Assembly (NCBI GenBank): GCA_038241255.1
Contig: JBBRFW010000018.1
Span: forward strand, 1-47,868
Reading direction: 5' to 3'
From: Schlegelella_A sp038241255
Lineage (GTDB): Bacteria; Pseudomonadota; Gammaproteobacteria; Burkholderiales; Burkholderiaceae_C
Length of the DNA: 47,868 nucleotides
A program made the position numbers and the translations under genes. Shown here piece by piece: positions 10,961-19,434 of the stretch. How positions within the stretch are numbered: position 1 is the first letter of the stretch; each line of letters opens with the position of its first letter. The notes below the pieces were generated by a model that was not told the origin of the DNA, did not search any database, and worked only from the letters and a program-made list of their open reading frames with translations.

Positions 10961-12178
10961 GTGCAGGACGCCTACATCGTCGCCGCGACGCGCACGCCGA
11001 TCGGGCGCTCGGGGCGCGGCTTCTTTCGCCACACGCGGCCCGACGATCTGCTCGTTGCAGCGATCCGCAGCGCGATGACGCAGGTGCCGGGCCTCGATCC
11101 GGCGGCGATCGAGGACGCCGTCGTCGGCTGCTCGTTCCCGGAAGGCGAGCAGGGAATGAACATGGCGCGCATCGCGGTAGCGCTGTGCGGCTTTCCGAAG
11201 CCGGTCGGCGGCGTGACCGTCAACCGCTTCTGCGCGTCGGGCCTCACTGCCGTGCAGATGGCCGCCGACCGCATCCGGGTCGGCGAGGCCGACGTGCTGA
11301 TCGCCGGCGGCGCCGAGTCGATGAGCCTGGTGCCGATGGGCGGCAACAAGCCGTCGTTCAACCCGGAGATCTTCGCCCGCGACGAGAACGTCGGCATCGC
11401 CTACAGCATGGGCCTCACGGCCGAGAAGGTCGCGCTGCAGTGGAAGGTCAGCCGCGAGGCGCAGGACGCGTTCGCGCTCGAATCGCACCAGCGGGCGCTG
11501 AAGGCGCAGGCCACAGGCGAGTTCGGCGACGAGATCACGCCGATCGAGGTGGTCGACCGATTTCCCGACCTCGCCACTGGGCAGAGCGCGAAGAAGACGC
11601 GCACCGTCAAGCTCGACGAAGGCCCCCGACCCGACACGTCGCTCGACGGGCTGGCCAAGTTGCGTCCGGTCTTCGCCGCCGCGAAGAACCCGCAAGGCAC
11701 GCCGACCGGCATGGGCAGCGTCACGGCCGGCAACAGCTCGCAAACGAGCGACGGCGCCGGCGCGCTGATCCTGGCGAGCGAGAAGGCGGTCAAGCAGTTC
11801 GACCTCAAGCCGCTGGCGCGCTTCGTCAGCTTCGCAGCGCGCGGCGTGCCGCCCGAGATCATGGGCATCGGCCCCATCGAGGCGATCCCGGCCGCGCTCC
11901 GCTACGCAGGTTTGGCGATCGGCGACATCGACTGGATCGAGCTCAACGAGGCGTTCGCCGCGCAGTCGCTGGCGGTCATCAACAGCGTCGGCCTCGACCG
12001 CGCGAAGGTCAATCCGATGGGGGGCGCGATCGCCCTCGGCCACCCGCTCGGTGCAACCGGCGCCATTCGGGCGGCTACGGTGATCCATGCGCTGCGCCGC
12101 CACAACCTCAGGTACGGCATGGTGACAATGTGCGTCGGCACCGGCCAAGGGGCGGCCGGCATCTTCGAGCGCGTCTGA
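10961..12178 (+). CDS. Acetyl-CoA C-acyltransferase (3-ketoacyl-CoA thiolase)
   Basis: A 405-residue thiolase that cleaves 3-ketoacyl-CoA to acetyl-CoA. Catalytic residues are all present: nucleophile Cys91 in NRFCASGL, His361 in GHPLGATG, Cys391 in CVGTGQG. The start is odd. A well-spaced ATG (10950) with AGGGA in front is out of frame by one base, so the first in-frame start is GTG 10961 with no proper ribosome site. Adding one G after ATGA at 10953 would give the ordinary family N terminus MSKQVQDAYIVAATRTPIG. This is either a sequencing error or a real weakened start. Third enzyme of the operon. Confidence 0.92.
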   Translation: MQDAYIVAATRTPIGRSGRGFFRHTRPDDLLVAAIRSAMTQVPGLDPAAIEDAVVGCSFPEGEQGMNMARIAVALCGFPKPVGGVTVNRFCASGLTAVQMAADRIRVGEADVLIAGGAESMSLVPMGGNKPSFNPEIFARDENVGIAYSMGLTAEKVALQWKVSREAQDAFALESHQRALKAQATGEFGDEITPIEVVDRFPDLATGQSAKKTRTVKLDEGPRPDTSLDGLAKLRPVFAAAKNPQGTPTGMGSVTAGNSSQTSDGAGALILASEKAVKQFDLKPLARFVSFAARGVPPEIMGIGPIEAIPAALRYAGLAIGDIDWIELNEAFAAQSLAVINSVGLDRAKVNPMGGAIALGHPLGATGAIRAATVIHALRRHNLRYGMVTMCVGTGQGAAGIFERV

Positions 12179-12206
12179 ACCTCCGACCGGACCCCAGGAG
12201 ATCGGC

Positions 12207-12965
12207 ATGACCATCAAGACCGCGACCCTCAACGGTGTAGCGACGATCGAGATCGCGCGTCCGGAGAAGAAGAACGCGATCACGCAGGCGATGTACGCGC
12301 AGCTTGCGGCCGCGTTCGATGCCGCGCGCGAAGACCCGGCCGTGCGCGCGGTGCTGCTGACCGGCCAGCCCGGCATCTTCACATCGGGCAACGACATCGA
12401 CGACTTCGTGCAACGGCCGAGCGGTGCCGAACCGACGTCGATCACGTTCATGAAGGCGCTGATAGGCTGCGACAAGCCCGTGGTGGCGGCGGTCACCGGC
12501 GCGGCGATCGGCATCGGCACGACGATGCTGCTGCACTGCGACCTGGTCTATGTCTCCGACGAGGCGCGTCTGGCGATGCCGTTCGTGAGCCTCGGCCTGG
12601 TGCCGGAGTTCGCGTCGAGCCTGATCGTCCCGCAGCTGATGGGAAGCGCGCGGGCCGCCGAGAAACTTCTCCTCGGCGATCCGTTCACCGGCGCGGACGC
12701 GGTCGACTGCGGCATCGCCAACGCGGTTCTGCCGGCGAGCGAAGTCGCGAAGCACGCGCGCCGCATCGCCGAGCGCTTCAACGGCTTGCCGCCGGGCGCG
12801 GTGCGCGAGACCAAGCGGCTGTTGCGGCGCCAGCGCTCGGCGGCGGCGCTCGAGACGATCGAAGTCGAGAAGCAGGTCTTCGGCGCGCGCCTGCAGAGCC
12901 CGGAGGCAAAGGAAGCCTTCAGTGCCTTCTTCGAGAAACGCAAGCCCGACTTCTCGCGCTTCTGA
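12207..12965 (+). CDS. Enoyl-CoA hydratase/isomerase family protein
   Basis: A 252-residue crotonase-fold protein. The N terminus NGVATIEIARPEKKNAITQAMY, the oxyanion-hole segments (TSGNDIDDF near residue 64, GAAIGIGTTMLLHCDLVY near 97) and FVSLGLVPEFASSLIVPQLMG around 130 identify the family. In place of the usual two catalytic Glu it has SLGLVPEFASS with a single Glu, as in isomerase-type or PaaG-like members, so it may move double bonds rather than hydrate. It ends the run of acyl-CoA enzymes and has CCAGGAGATCGGC before the ATG. Confidence 0.9.
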   Translation: MTIKTATLNGVATIEIARPEKKNAITQAMYAQLAAAFDAAREDPAVRAVLLTGQPGIFTSGNDIDDFVQRPSGAEPTSITFMKALIGCDKPVVAAVTGAAIGIGTTMLLHCDLVYVSDEARLAMPFVSLGLVPEFASSLIVPQLMGSARAAEKLLLGDPFTGADAVDCGIANAVLPASEVAKHARRIAERFNGLPPGAVRETKRLLRRQRSAAALETIEVEKQVFGARLQSPEAKEAFSAFFEKRKPDFSRF

Positions 12966-12999
12966 CGACGTTCGCGCCGTCCGTCCGCTGCCGGCGCTC

Positions 13000-13716
13000 G
13001 TGGTCAAGCTCGCGCTCGCGCCGCTGCTCGTCGCCCAGGCGATCGCGACGCGACGGCGCGCGCCGGCGCTGCCCGAGGCCGAAGGCGCGCGCGAAGGCGA
13101 GGTCGGCGGCGCGAACGCCACGCCGGCGCTGCGCCTCCTCGTCGCCGGCGATTCCTCGGCGGCCGGCGTCGGCGTCGCACGACAGGACGAGGCGGTCGTC
13201 GGCCACCTGGTGCGAACGCTGCACCGTCTCACGGGACGCCGCGTCGCCTGGGCCCTGCGAGCGCGCACGGGGCTGACGACGCGCGGCGTCCACGATCTTC
13301 TCGTCGCCGCGCCGGCGTTCGGCGGCGCCCACGTCGCCGTCATCATCACCGGTGTCAACGATGTCATCGGCCAGATGACGACGCGGCGCGCGCTGCGCGA
13401 CCGCGCCGCGCTAGCCGACTGGTTGCTCGGCCCGGGCGGTGTCGGCCACGTCGTCTTCGCGCCGCTACCGCCGGTACATCGCTTTCCGCTCCTGCCCGAG
13501 CCGCTGCGCAGCGTGATGGGCAGCGATGCACGGCGTCACGACGACGCCCTGGCGCGCTGGGCCGCGACGCGCCGGAACGTCACGCACGCGGTGTTCGCGC
13601 TCGACCTCGACGCAGCCGGCATGGCGAGCGACGGCTTCCATCCCGGCGGGCCGGTCTATCGCGCCTGCGGCGAAGCCTTGGCGGCGCATTTCGCGGGTCT
13701 CTCCGCCGCTCAGTGA
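13000..13716 (+). CDS. SGNH/GDSL-type hydrolase
   Basis: A roughly 238-residue esterase/lipase-fold protein. Block I is LLVAGDSSAAGVGVA with the nucleophile Ser, block III is the GVND motif (IITGVNDVI), and block V is SDGFHPGG carrying the catalytic Asp and His. The N terminus is hydrophobic (VVKLALAPLLVAQAIAT), so it may be membrane-anchored or exported. The start is uncertain. GTG 13000 fits relatives that begin at this hydrophobic stretch, and an ATG at 12922 would overlap the hydratase gene by 44 bases. Neither has a good ribosome site. Natural substrate unknown. Converges with the thioesterase gene, overlapping by 7 bases. Confidence 0.78.
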   Translation: MVKLALAPLLVAQAIATRRRAPALPEAEGAREGEVGGANATPALRLLVAGDSSAAGVGVARQDEAVVGHLVRTLHRLTGRRVAWALRARTGLTTRGVHDLLVAAPAFGGAHVAVIITGVNDVIGQMTTRRALRDRAALADWLLGPGGVGHVVFAPLPPVHRFPLLPEPLRSVMGSDARRHDDALARWAATRRNVTHAVFALDLDAAGMASDGFHPGGPVYRACGEALAAHFAGLSAAQ

Positions 13717-14159
13717 GGCGGGTGCGGGGCCGGGATGGGCCGGGGCTTGCCGTCCTTGTCGATCGCCACGTAGGTGAGGTTGGCCTCGGTCACCTTGACG
13801 ACGTGCAGCTGCGCCGGATTGCGCTCGGCATAGACCTCGACGTTCACCGTCACCGACGTGCGCCCGACCCGCTCGACCCGGGCGTAGAAGCTGAGCAGGT
13901 CGCCCATCGACACCGGCTGCTTGAAGACGAACTGGTTGACGGCGACGGTGGCGATGCGGCCCTTGGCGATCCTGGCCGGAAGGACGGCACCGGCAAGGTC
14001 GACTTGCGCCATGATCCAGCCACCGAAGATATCGCCGTTGCCATTCGCATCGGCCGGCATCGGCATGACGCGCATCACGAGCTGGCGATCCCGGGGCAGC
14101 TCGACCGGCGCCATGCGCGGCGCCGGCTCCATGCCGGGCTCGCTTGAAATCTCGGGCAT
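13710..14159 (-). CDS. Acyl-CoA thioesterase, hotdog fold (YciA-like)
   Basis: A 149-residue hotdog-fold thioesterase that hydrolyses acyl-CoA to free acid and CoA. Family signatures are MPADANGNGDIFGGWIMAQVDLAG (residues about 34-57, with the catalytic Asp), ATVAVNQFVFKQPVSMGDLLSFYA and KVTEANLTYVAIDKDGKPRPIP. The start ATG 14159 has GAGGTGG upstream. It lies next to, but opposite, the beta-oxidation operon and diverges from the ABC exporter across 58 bases. It may relieve acyl-CoA build-up. Confidence 0.9.
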   Translation of the reverse strand: MPEISSEPGMEPAPRMAPVELPRDRQLVMRVMPMPADANGNGDIFGGWIMAQVDLAGAVLPARIAKGRIATVAVNQFVFKQPVSMGDLLSFYARVERVGRTSVTVNVEVYAERNPAQLHVVKVTEANLTYVAIDKDGKPRPIPAPHPPH

Positions 14160-14217
14160 ATGCTCCACCTCGAATCGCGACCGGCGATTCTTCCATCAAT
14201 CCTCCTTCCCCCTGCCG

Positions 14218-16050
14218 ATGCGACCTGCCACTCTCTCCGCACCGCCCACGGCCGAGCCGCAGGGCGCTCGCGAAGGGCGGACCCGGTCCGACTGGAAGAC
14301 GCTCGCCAAGCTCGTTCCCTACGTCTGGGCGTGGCGCTGGCGCGTGCTGGTCGCGCTGCTCTGCCTGGTCGCCGCCAAGCTCGCGAACATCGGCGTCCCG
14401 CTCGTCCTGAAGAGCCTGGTCGATGCCCTTGCCCTCAAGCCGGGCGACCCCCGCGTCGCGCTCGTCGTGCCGGTCGCGATCCTCGTCGGCTACGGCGCGC
14501 TGCGCGTCTCGATCACGCTCTTCACCGAGATGCGCGAGTTCCTTTTCTATCCGGTTGCGGCGCGTATCGCCCGGCGCGTCTCGCTAGAGGCGTTTGAGCA
14601 CCTGCTGGCGCTGAGCCTGCGCTTTCACCTCGAGCGCCAGACCGGCGGCGTCTCGCGCGACATCGAGCGCGGCTCGCGCTCGATCCAGTCGCTTCTGAAC
14701 TACACGATTTACAACATCCTGCCGACGTTGGTCGAGATCACGATGGTGATCGTCCTGCTCTCGGCCAAGTTCGATGGCTGGTTCGCGGCGATCACGTTCG
14801 GCGCGCTGGTGATCTACATCACCTACACGGTCACGGTGACCGAATGGCGCACCGCGTTCCGGCGCGCCATGAACGAGCAGGACTCGAAGGCCAACACCAA
14901 GGCGCTCGACGCGCTCCTCAACTATGAGACGGTCAAGTACTTCTCCAACGAGGGCTTCGAGCAGGCGCGTTACGACGAGAACCTGCACCGGCTCGAGAAG
15001 GCCTCGATCAAGTCGCAGACGTCCCTGTCGCTGCTCAATCTGGGCCAGAGCCTGATCATCGCGACCGCGGTGACGCTGCTCGTCTGGCGCGCGACTGTCG
15101 GCGTCGTTGCCGGGACGATGACGCTTGGCGACCTGGTGCTCGTCAACGCACTGATGATCCAGCTCTACATCCCGCTCAACTTCCTCGGCGTCATCTACCG
15201 CGAGATCAAGCAGTCGATGATCGACATGGAGAAGATGTTCGCCCTGCTCGGCCAGAACCGGGAGATCGCCGACGCGCCCGGCGCGCTGCCGCTGGTCGCC
15301 CGCGGCGGGGCGGTGCGCTTCGCGGACATCCATTTCGGCTACGACGCCGACCGCGAGATCCTTCACGGCGTGAGCTTCGAGATCCCGGCCGGCAAGACGG
15401 TCGCCGTGGTCGGCCCTTCGGGGTCGGGAAAGAGCACCCTGGCGCGGCTGATGTTCCGCTTCTACGACGTCGACACCGGCCGCATCTCGATCGACGGGCA
15501 AGACATCCGCGCGGTGACGCAGAAGAGCCTGCGCGAGGCGATCGGCATCGTCCCGCAGGACACCGTGCTCTTCAACGACACCGTCGAATACAACATCGCC
15601 TACGGCCGCACCGGCGCGGATCGCGGCTCGGTCGAGGGCGCGGCGCGCTCGGCGCACATCCATTCGTTCATCGCCTCGACGCCGAAGGGCTACGACACTA
15701 TCGTCGGTGAGCGGGGGCTGAAGCTTTCCGGCGGCGAGAAGCAGCGCGTCGCGATCGCCCGTACCCTGCTCAAGAATCCGCCGATCATGATCTTCGACGA
15801 GGCCACGTCGGCGCTCGACTCCGCGAACGAACGCGCCATCCAGGCCGAGCTGCAGAGCGCGGCGAGAAACCGCACGGCGCTGGTCATTGCCCACCGCTTG
15901 TCGACTGTCGTCGACGCGCACCAGATCCTGGTCATGGAGCAAGGGCGGATCGCCGAGCGCGGCACCCATGCCGAGCTGGTCGCGCGGGGCGGCCGCTACG
16001 CCGAGATGTGGCAGCTGCAGCAGAGCAGCAGCGAGGCCATCGAGGCCTGA
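14218..16050 (+). CDS. ABC transporter, fused permease/ATPase, Atm1/HMT1 type
   Basis: A 610-residue half-transporter working as a dimer in the inner membrane. Six transmembrane helices occupy about residues 35-310, including the family-typical stretches NYTIYNILPTLVEITMV and LDALLNYETVKYFSNEGFE. The ATPase follows, with Walker A GPSGSGKST at 399-407, signature LSGGEKQR at 503-510 and Walker B IMIFDEATS from 523. The NYETVKYFSNE motif marks the Atm1 group, which exports glutathione or thiol-bound compounds and some heavy-metal conjugates. The long open frame upstream of 14218 is antisense to the thioesterase gene and not coding. The ribosome site is weak. Confidence 0.9.
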   Translation: MRPATLSAPPTAEPQGAREGRTRSDWKTLAKLVPYVWAWRWRVLVALLCLVAAKLANIGVPLVLKSLVDALALKPGDPRVALVVPVAILVGYGALRVSITLFTEMREFLFYPVAARIARRVSLEAFEHLLALSLRFHLERQTGGVSRDIERGSRSIQSLLNYTIYNILPTLVEITMVIVLLSAKFDGWFAAITFGALVIYITYTVTVTEWRTAFRRAMNEQDSKANTKALDALLNYETVKYFSNEGFEQARYDENLHRLEKASIKSQTSLSLLNLGQSLIIATAVTLLVWRATVGVVAGTMTLGDLVLVNALMIQLYIPLNFLGVIYREIKQSMIDMEKMFALLGQNREIADAPGALPLVARGGAVRFADIHFGYDADREILHGVSFEIPAGKTVAVVGPSGSGKSTLARLMFRFYDVDTGRISIDGQDIRAVTQKSLREAIGIVPQDTVLFNDTVEYNIAYGRTGADRGSVEGAARSAHIHSFIASTPKGYDTIVGERGLKLSGGEKQRVAIARTLLKNPPIMIFDEATSALDSANERAIQAELQSAARNRTALVIAHRLSTVVDAHQILVMEQGRIAERGTHAELVARGGRYAEMWQLQQSSSEAIEA

Positions 16051-16142
16051 GCCCGGGGCGGGTGGCACGGAGGTTGCGACTCCGCCTCCGGCAAAACCCT
16101 CGAACTGGCGCAAACACGCCGGGCGCGGTCGGCGGCCGTGCC

Positions 16143-16148
16143 TAGAAT
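16143..16148 (+). promoter_or_regulatory. Possible -10 element for gltI
   Basis: TAGAAT lies in the 162-base gap between the ABC exporter and gltI, about 65 bases before the gltI start and just after a GC-rich block. No convincing -35 box is visible at 17 bases. The rest of the gap holds a short inverted repeat (GGAGG/CCTCC near 16059-16089) and nothing else recognisable. Confidence 0.3.
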
Positions 16149-16212
16149 TTCGTTTGATCTTTCGCAGGGTCCGCGGGCCCGCCCGAAGCCATTCCCAACA
16201 TCAGGAGAACCC

Positions 16213-17121
16213 ATGAGAAAGTCATTTCTGATCGGCGCTGCGGTCCTCGCGACTGCGTTCGCCGTCGCCGGCCCCGCGCACGCCGAAGACACCCTGAAGA
16301 AGATCAAGGAAAGCGGCGTCATCACCGAAGGCGTGCGTGAGTCGTCGGGCGCGCTCGCGTTCACGCTGGGCGACGGCAAGTACACCGGCTTTCACTACGA
16401 CGTCTGCGCCCGGATCATCTCCGACATCCAGAAGCAGCTCGGGCTGGCCAAGCTCGAGGTGAAGTACCAGCCGGTGACGTCGCAGAACCGGATCCCGCTG
16501 GTCCAGAACGGCACCGTCGACCTCGAGTGCGGCTCGACCACCAACAATGCCACGCGCCAGAAGGACGTCGCCTTCGCGCCCACGCTCTACGTCGAGGAAG
16601 TGCGCATCGCGACCAAGAAGAGCTCGGGCATCAAGAGCATTGCCGAACTGAACGGCAAGACCGTGGCGACGACAACCGGCACGACCTCGGTGCAACTGCT
16701 GCGCAAGAACAAGCGCGCCGCCGGCATGGACTTCAAGGAGCTCAACGGCAAGGACCACTCCGACAGCTTCCTGCTCCTCGAGTCAGGCCGCGCCGACGCC
16801 TTCGTGATGGACGGCCAGATCCTCGCCGGCCTGATCTCGAAGTCGAAGAGCCCGAACGACTATGCGATCGTCGGCGAAGTGCTCTCGGTCGAGCCGATCG
16901 CGATCATGTATCGCAAGGACGACCCGGCGTTCAAGAAGGCCGTCGACGACAGCGTTCGCAACTTGATTAAGAGCGGCGACGTCGCCAAGCTGTACGACAA
17001 GTGGTTCATGCAGCCGATCCCGCCCAGCAACACCAAGGTCGGCCTGCCGGCCTCGGACGCGACCAAGGCCGCTTGGGCGAACCCGAACGACAGGCCGGCC
17101 GAGGAATACGCCGACAAGTGA
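16213..17121 (+). CDS. gltI: Glutamate/aspartate ABC transporter, periplasmic binding protein
   Basis: A 302-residue solute-binding protein. The signal peptide is MRKSFLIGAAVLATAFAVAG with cleavage after PAHA (about residue 24). The SBP_bac_3 domain follows (DTLKKIKESGVITEGVRESSGALAF, then DVCARIISDIQKQLG, VDLECGSTTNNATRQKDVAFA, EPIAIMYRKDDPAFKKAVDD). The GVRESSGAL and ECGSTTN segments are typical of GltI rather than of other amino-acid binding proteins. AGGAG precedes the ATG. It heads gltIJKL. A strong hairpin at 17197-17226 separates it from gltJ, which would allow more binding protein than permease to be made. Confidence 0.92.
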   Translation: MRKSFLIGAAVLATAFAVAGPAHAEDTLKKIKESGVITEGVRESSGALAFTLGDGKYTGFHYDVCARIISDIQKQLGLAKLEVKYQPVTSQNRIPLVQNGTVDLECGSTTNNATRQKDVAFAPTLYVEEVRIATKKSSGIKSIAELNGKTVATTTGTTSVQLLRKNKRAAGMDFKELNGKDHSDSFLLLESGRADAFVMDGQILAGLISKSKSPNDYAIVGEVLSVEPIAIMYRKDDPAFKKAVDDSVRNLIKSGDVAKLYDKWFMQPIPPSNTKVGLPASDATKAAWANPNDRPAEEYADK

Positions 17122-17196
17122 CTCCTTTCTGAATCGAGCGTTCGCTTCAGGTAAGCCCTAGCGCCTGCCGGCCTGGAGTTTGCTTACATTGCGAGC

Positions 17197-17240
17197 AGCG
17201 CGGCGCGAAGCCCTTCGCGTCGCGCTGTTTCGTTTTGGGG
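17197..17240 (+). terminator. Intergenic hairpin with T-rich tail between gltI and gltJ (partial terminator/stabiliser)
   Basis: The left arm 17197-17209 (AGCGCGGCGCGAA) pairs with 17214-17226 (TTCGCGTCGCGCT) across a GCCC loop: 13 pairs, one of them G-T. A T-rich run (TGTTTCGTTTT) follows. It sits inside an operon, so it probably works as a leaky terminator or as an mRNA 3'-end stabiliser for gltI. Confidence 0.65.
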
Positions 17241-17282
17241 CGCCGGCGGTCGGCCGCATAGACCCCGTGAGAGGAAGAACGC

Positions 17283-17987
17283 GTGGGCAAGTGGGATTGG
17301 CAGGTCTTCCTGCAGGACACCGGCGGCGGCCAGACGTATCTGCAATGGCTGATGTCGGCCTGGGGCTGGACGATGTCCGTCGCGGTGCTCTCGCTCATCG
17401 TCGCCCTCGTCGTCGGCTCGCTGATGGGCATCCTCCGCACGACGCCGAGCAAGCTGCTGGTCTTCATCGGCAATGCCTGGACCGAGCTCTTTCGCAACAT
17501 CCCGCTGCTGGTCCAGATCTTCCTCTGGTACCACGTCATCCCGTCGATCTTTCTCTCGCTGCGCGCAGTGCCCAGCTTCGTGCTCGTCGTTTTCGCGCTC
17601 GGCTTCTTCACCTCGGCGCGGATCGCCGAGCAGGTGCGCGCCGGCATCCAGTCGCTACCGCAGGGCCAGACCTACGCGGGCCTGGCGACCGGCCTAACTC
17701 GCGTGCAGACCTACCGCTATGTGCTGTTGCCCATGGCGTACCGGATCATCATCCCGCCGCTCACCAGCGAGTCGATGAACATCATCAAGAACACCTCGGT
17801 GGCGTTCGCGGTGTCGATCGCCGAGCTGACGATGTTCGCGATGCAGGCGCAGGAAGAGACCTCGCGCGGCGTCGAGATCTACCTCGCGGTGACCGGGCTC
17901 TACTTCGTCTCGGCGTTCTCGGTCAACCGCATCGCGGCGCTGATCGAGCGGCGCGTCCAGGTGCCCGGCCTGCTCGGCGCGAAGTGA
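17283..17987 (+). CDS. gltJ: Glutamate/aspartate ABC transporter permease GltJ
   Basis: A 234-residue inner-membrane permease with a GTG start preceded by GAGGAAG. It has the N-terminal hydrophobic segment (WTMSVAVLSLIVALVVGSLMGIL) and the amino-acid-type permease loop ARIAEQVRAGIQSLPQGQTYAGLATGL, followed by MAYRIIIPPLTSESMNIIKNTS, the EAA region that contacts the ATPase. The FLWYHVIPSIF segment is typical of GltJ. It pairs with GltK to form the channel. Its stop overlaps a GTG that begins a 5-codon bridge to gltK. Confidence 0.92.
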   Translation: MGKWDWQVFLQDTGGGQTYLQWLMSAWGWTMSVAVLSLIVALVVGSLMGILRTTPSKLLVFIGNAWTELFRNIPLLVQIFLWYHVIPSIFLSLRAVPSFVLVVFALGFFTSARIAEQVRAGIQSLPQGQTYAGLATGLTRVQTYRYVLLPMAYRIIIPPLTSESMNIIKNTSVAFAVSIAELTMFAMQAQEETSRGVEIYLAVTGLYFVSAFSVNRIAALIERRVQVPGLLGAK

Positions 17988-18001
17988 GCTCGCGGCCATG
18001 A
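17984..18001 (+). other. Bridging micro-ORF between gltJ and gltK (5 codons)
   Basis: GTG 17984 overlaps the gltJ stop (GTGA). The frame encodes MSSRP and ends in a TGA (17999-18001) that overlaps the gltK ATG (ATGA). It would let ribosomes terminate and restart twice without leaving the mRNA. Whether it is translated is inference. Confidence 0.4.
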
Positions 18002-18663
18002 ATCTCGACTTCGGCTTCTTCACTTGGAAGCTCGTCCAGAGCTTCATCCTCAAGGGGCTGGCGTTCTCGTTCGAGCTCACACTGATCGCGATGATCGGCG
18101 GCATCGCCCTCGGCACCGTGCTGGCGCTGATGCGCCTCTCGGGCAAGCCGTGGCTCGTCATCCCCGCGACGGCGTACGTGAACGTGCTGCGCTCGATTCC
18201 GCTGGTGATGGTGATCCTATGGTTCTTCCTGCTGATCCCGCTCCTCCTCGGCCGCCCGCTCGGCACGGAAATCTCGGCGATCATCACCTTCACCGTCTTC
18301 GAGGCCGCCTATTACTCGGAGATCATGCGCGCCGGCATCCAGTCGGTCTCGAAGGGGCAGGTCGCCGCCGGCTACGCGGTCGGCATGACGTATGCGCAGT
18401 GCATGAAGCTGATCGTCCTGCCGCAGGCGTTCCGCAACATGCTGCCGGTGCTGTTGACGCAGACGATCATCCTGTTCCAGGACACCTCGCTCGTGTACGC
18501 GATCGGCGCCTACGACCTGCTGAAGGGCTTCGAGGTCGCCGGCAAGAACTTCAACCGGCCCGTCGAGACGTATCTCGCCGCGGCGGTCGTCTATTTCGTC
18601 ATCTGTTTCAGCCTGTCGATGACCGTGCGACAGCTGCAGAAGAAGATCGCCATCATTCGCTGA
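17998..18663 (+). CDS. gltK: Glutamate/aspartate ABC transporter permease GltK
   Basis: A 221-residue permease, partner of GltJ. It has the same architecture: helices at the N terminus (LAFSFELTLIAMIGGIALGTVLALMRL), the SIPLVMVILWFFLLIP segment, the binding loop EIMRAGIQSVSKGQVAAGYAVGMTYAQCMKLIVLPQAFRNMLPVL, and a final helix ending in RQLQKKIAIIR. It starts 10 bases after gltJ and runs 22 bases before gltL, clearly one operon. Confidence 0.92.
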   Translation: MNLDFGFFTWKLVQSFILKGLAFSFELTLIAMIGGIALGTVLALMRLSGKPWLVIPATAYVNVLRSIPLVMVILWFFLLIPLLLGRPLGTEISAIITFTVFEAAYYSEIMRAGIQSVSKGQVAAGYAVGMTYAQCMKLIVLPQAFRNMLPVLLTQTIILFQDTSLVYAIGAYDLLKGFEVAGKNFNRPVETYLAAAVVYFVICFSLSMTVRQLQKKIAIIR

Positions 18664-18685
18664 ATCGCCAATCGAGACCTGCAAG

Positions 18686-19420
18686 ATGATCGACATCAAG
18701 AACGTCTCCAAGTGGTACGGCACCTTCCAGGTGCTGACCGACAACAGCACCTCCATCAAGAAGGGCGAGGTCGTCGTCGTCTGCGGCCCGTCCGGGTCCG
18801 GCAAGTCGACGCTGATCAAGACCGTCAACGCGCTCGAGCCATTCCAGAAGGGCGACATCGTCGTCGACGGCATCTCGCTCTCCGACCCGAAGACCGACCT
18901 GCCCAAGCTGCGCTCGCGCGTTGGCATGGTGTTCCAGCACTTCGAGCTGTTCCCGCACCTGACTGTCACGCAGAACCTGACGCTGGCGCAGATCAAGGTG
19001 CTCAACCGCTCGCAGGACGACGCGCTCGCGCGGGGCCTGAAGATGCTCGACCGCGTCGGCCTCATGGTTCACAAGGACAAGTTCCCGGGCCAGCTTTCCG
19101 GCGGCCAGCAGCAGCGCGTCGCGATCGCGCGCGCGCTCAGCATGGACCCCATCGTCATGCTGTTCGACGAGCCCACCTCGGCGCTCGACCCTGAGATGGT
19201 CGGCGAGGTGCTTGACGTCATGGTCGCGCTCGCCGAGGAGGGCATGACGATGATGTGCGTCACGCACGAGATGGGCTTCGCGCGCAAGGTCAGCCACCGC
19301 GTCATCTTCATGGACGCCGGCAAGATCGTCGAGGACTGCACGCGCGACGAGTTCTTCGGCAACCCCGACGCGCGCTCGCCGCGCGCCAAGGACTTCCTCT
19401 CGAAGATCCTCCAGCACTGA
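18686..19420 (+). CDS. gltL: Glutamate/aspartate ABC transporter ATP-binding protein
   Basis: A 244-residue ATPase that powers uptake of glutamate/aspartate through GltJK. Walker A GPSGSGKST is at residues 34-42, the Q-loop is in VGMVFQHFELFPHLTV, the signature LSGGQQQR is at 137-144, Walker B VMLFDEPTSALDPEMV starts at 157, and the switch His is in MMCVTHEMGFARKV. The length and the HFELFPHLTV motif are standard for polar amino-acid importers. Last gene of the gltIJKL operon. The following gene is on the other strand. Confidence 0.93.
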   Translation: MIDIKNVSKWYGTFQVLTDNSTSIKKGEVVVVCGPSGSGKSTLIKTVNALEPFQKGDIVVDGISLSDPKTDLPKLRSRVGMVFQHFELFPHLTVTQNLTLAQIKVLNRSQDDALARGLKMLDRVGLMVHKDKFPGQLSGGQQQRVAIARALSMDPIVMLFDEPTSALDPEMVGEVLDVMVALAEEGMTMMCVTHEMGFARKVSHRVIFMDAGKIVEDCTRDEFFGNPDARSPRAKDFLSKILQH

Positions 19421-19434
19421 GCCCTTCGATTGGC

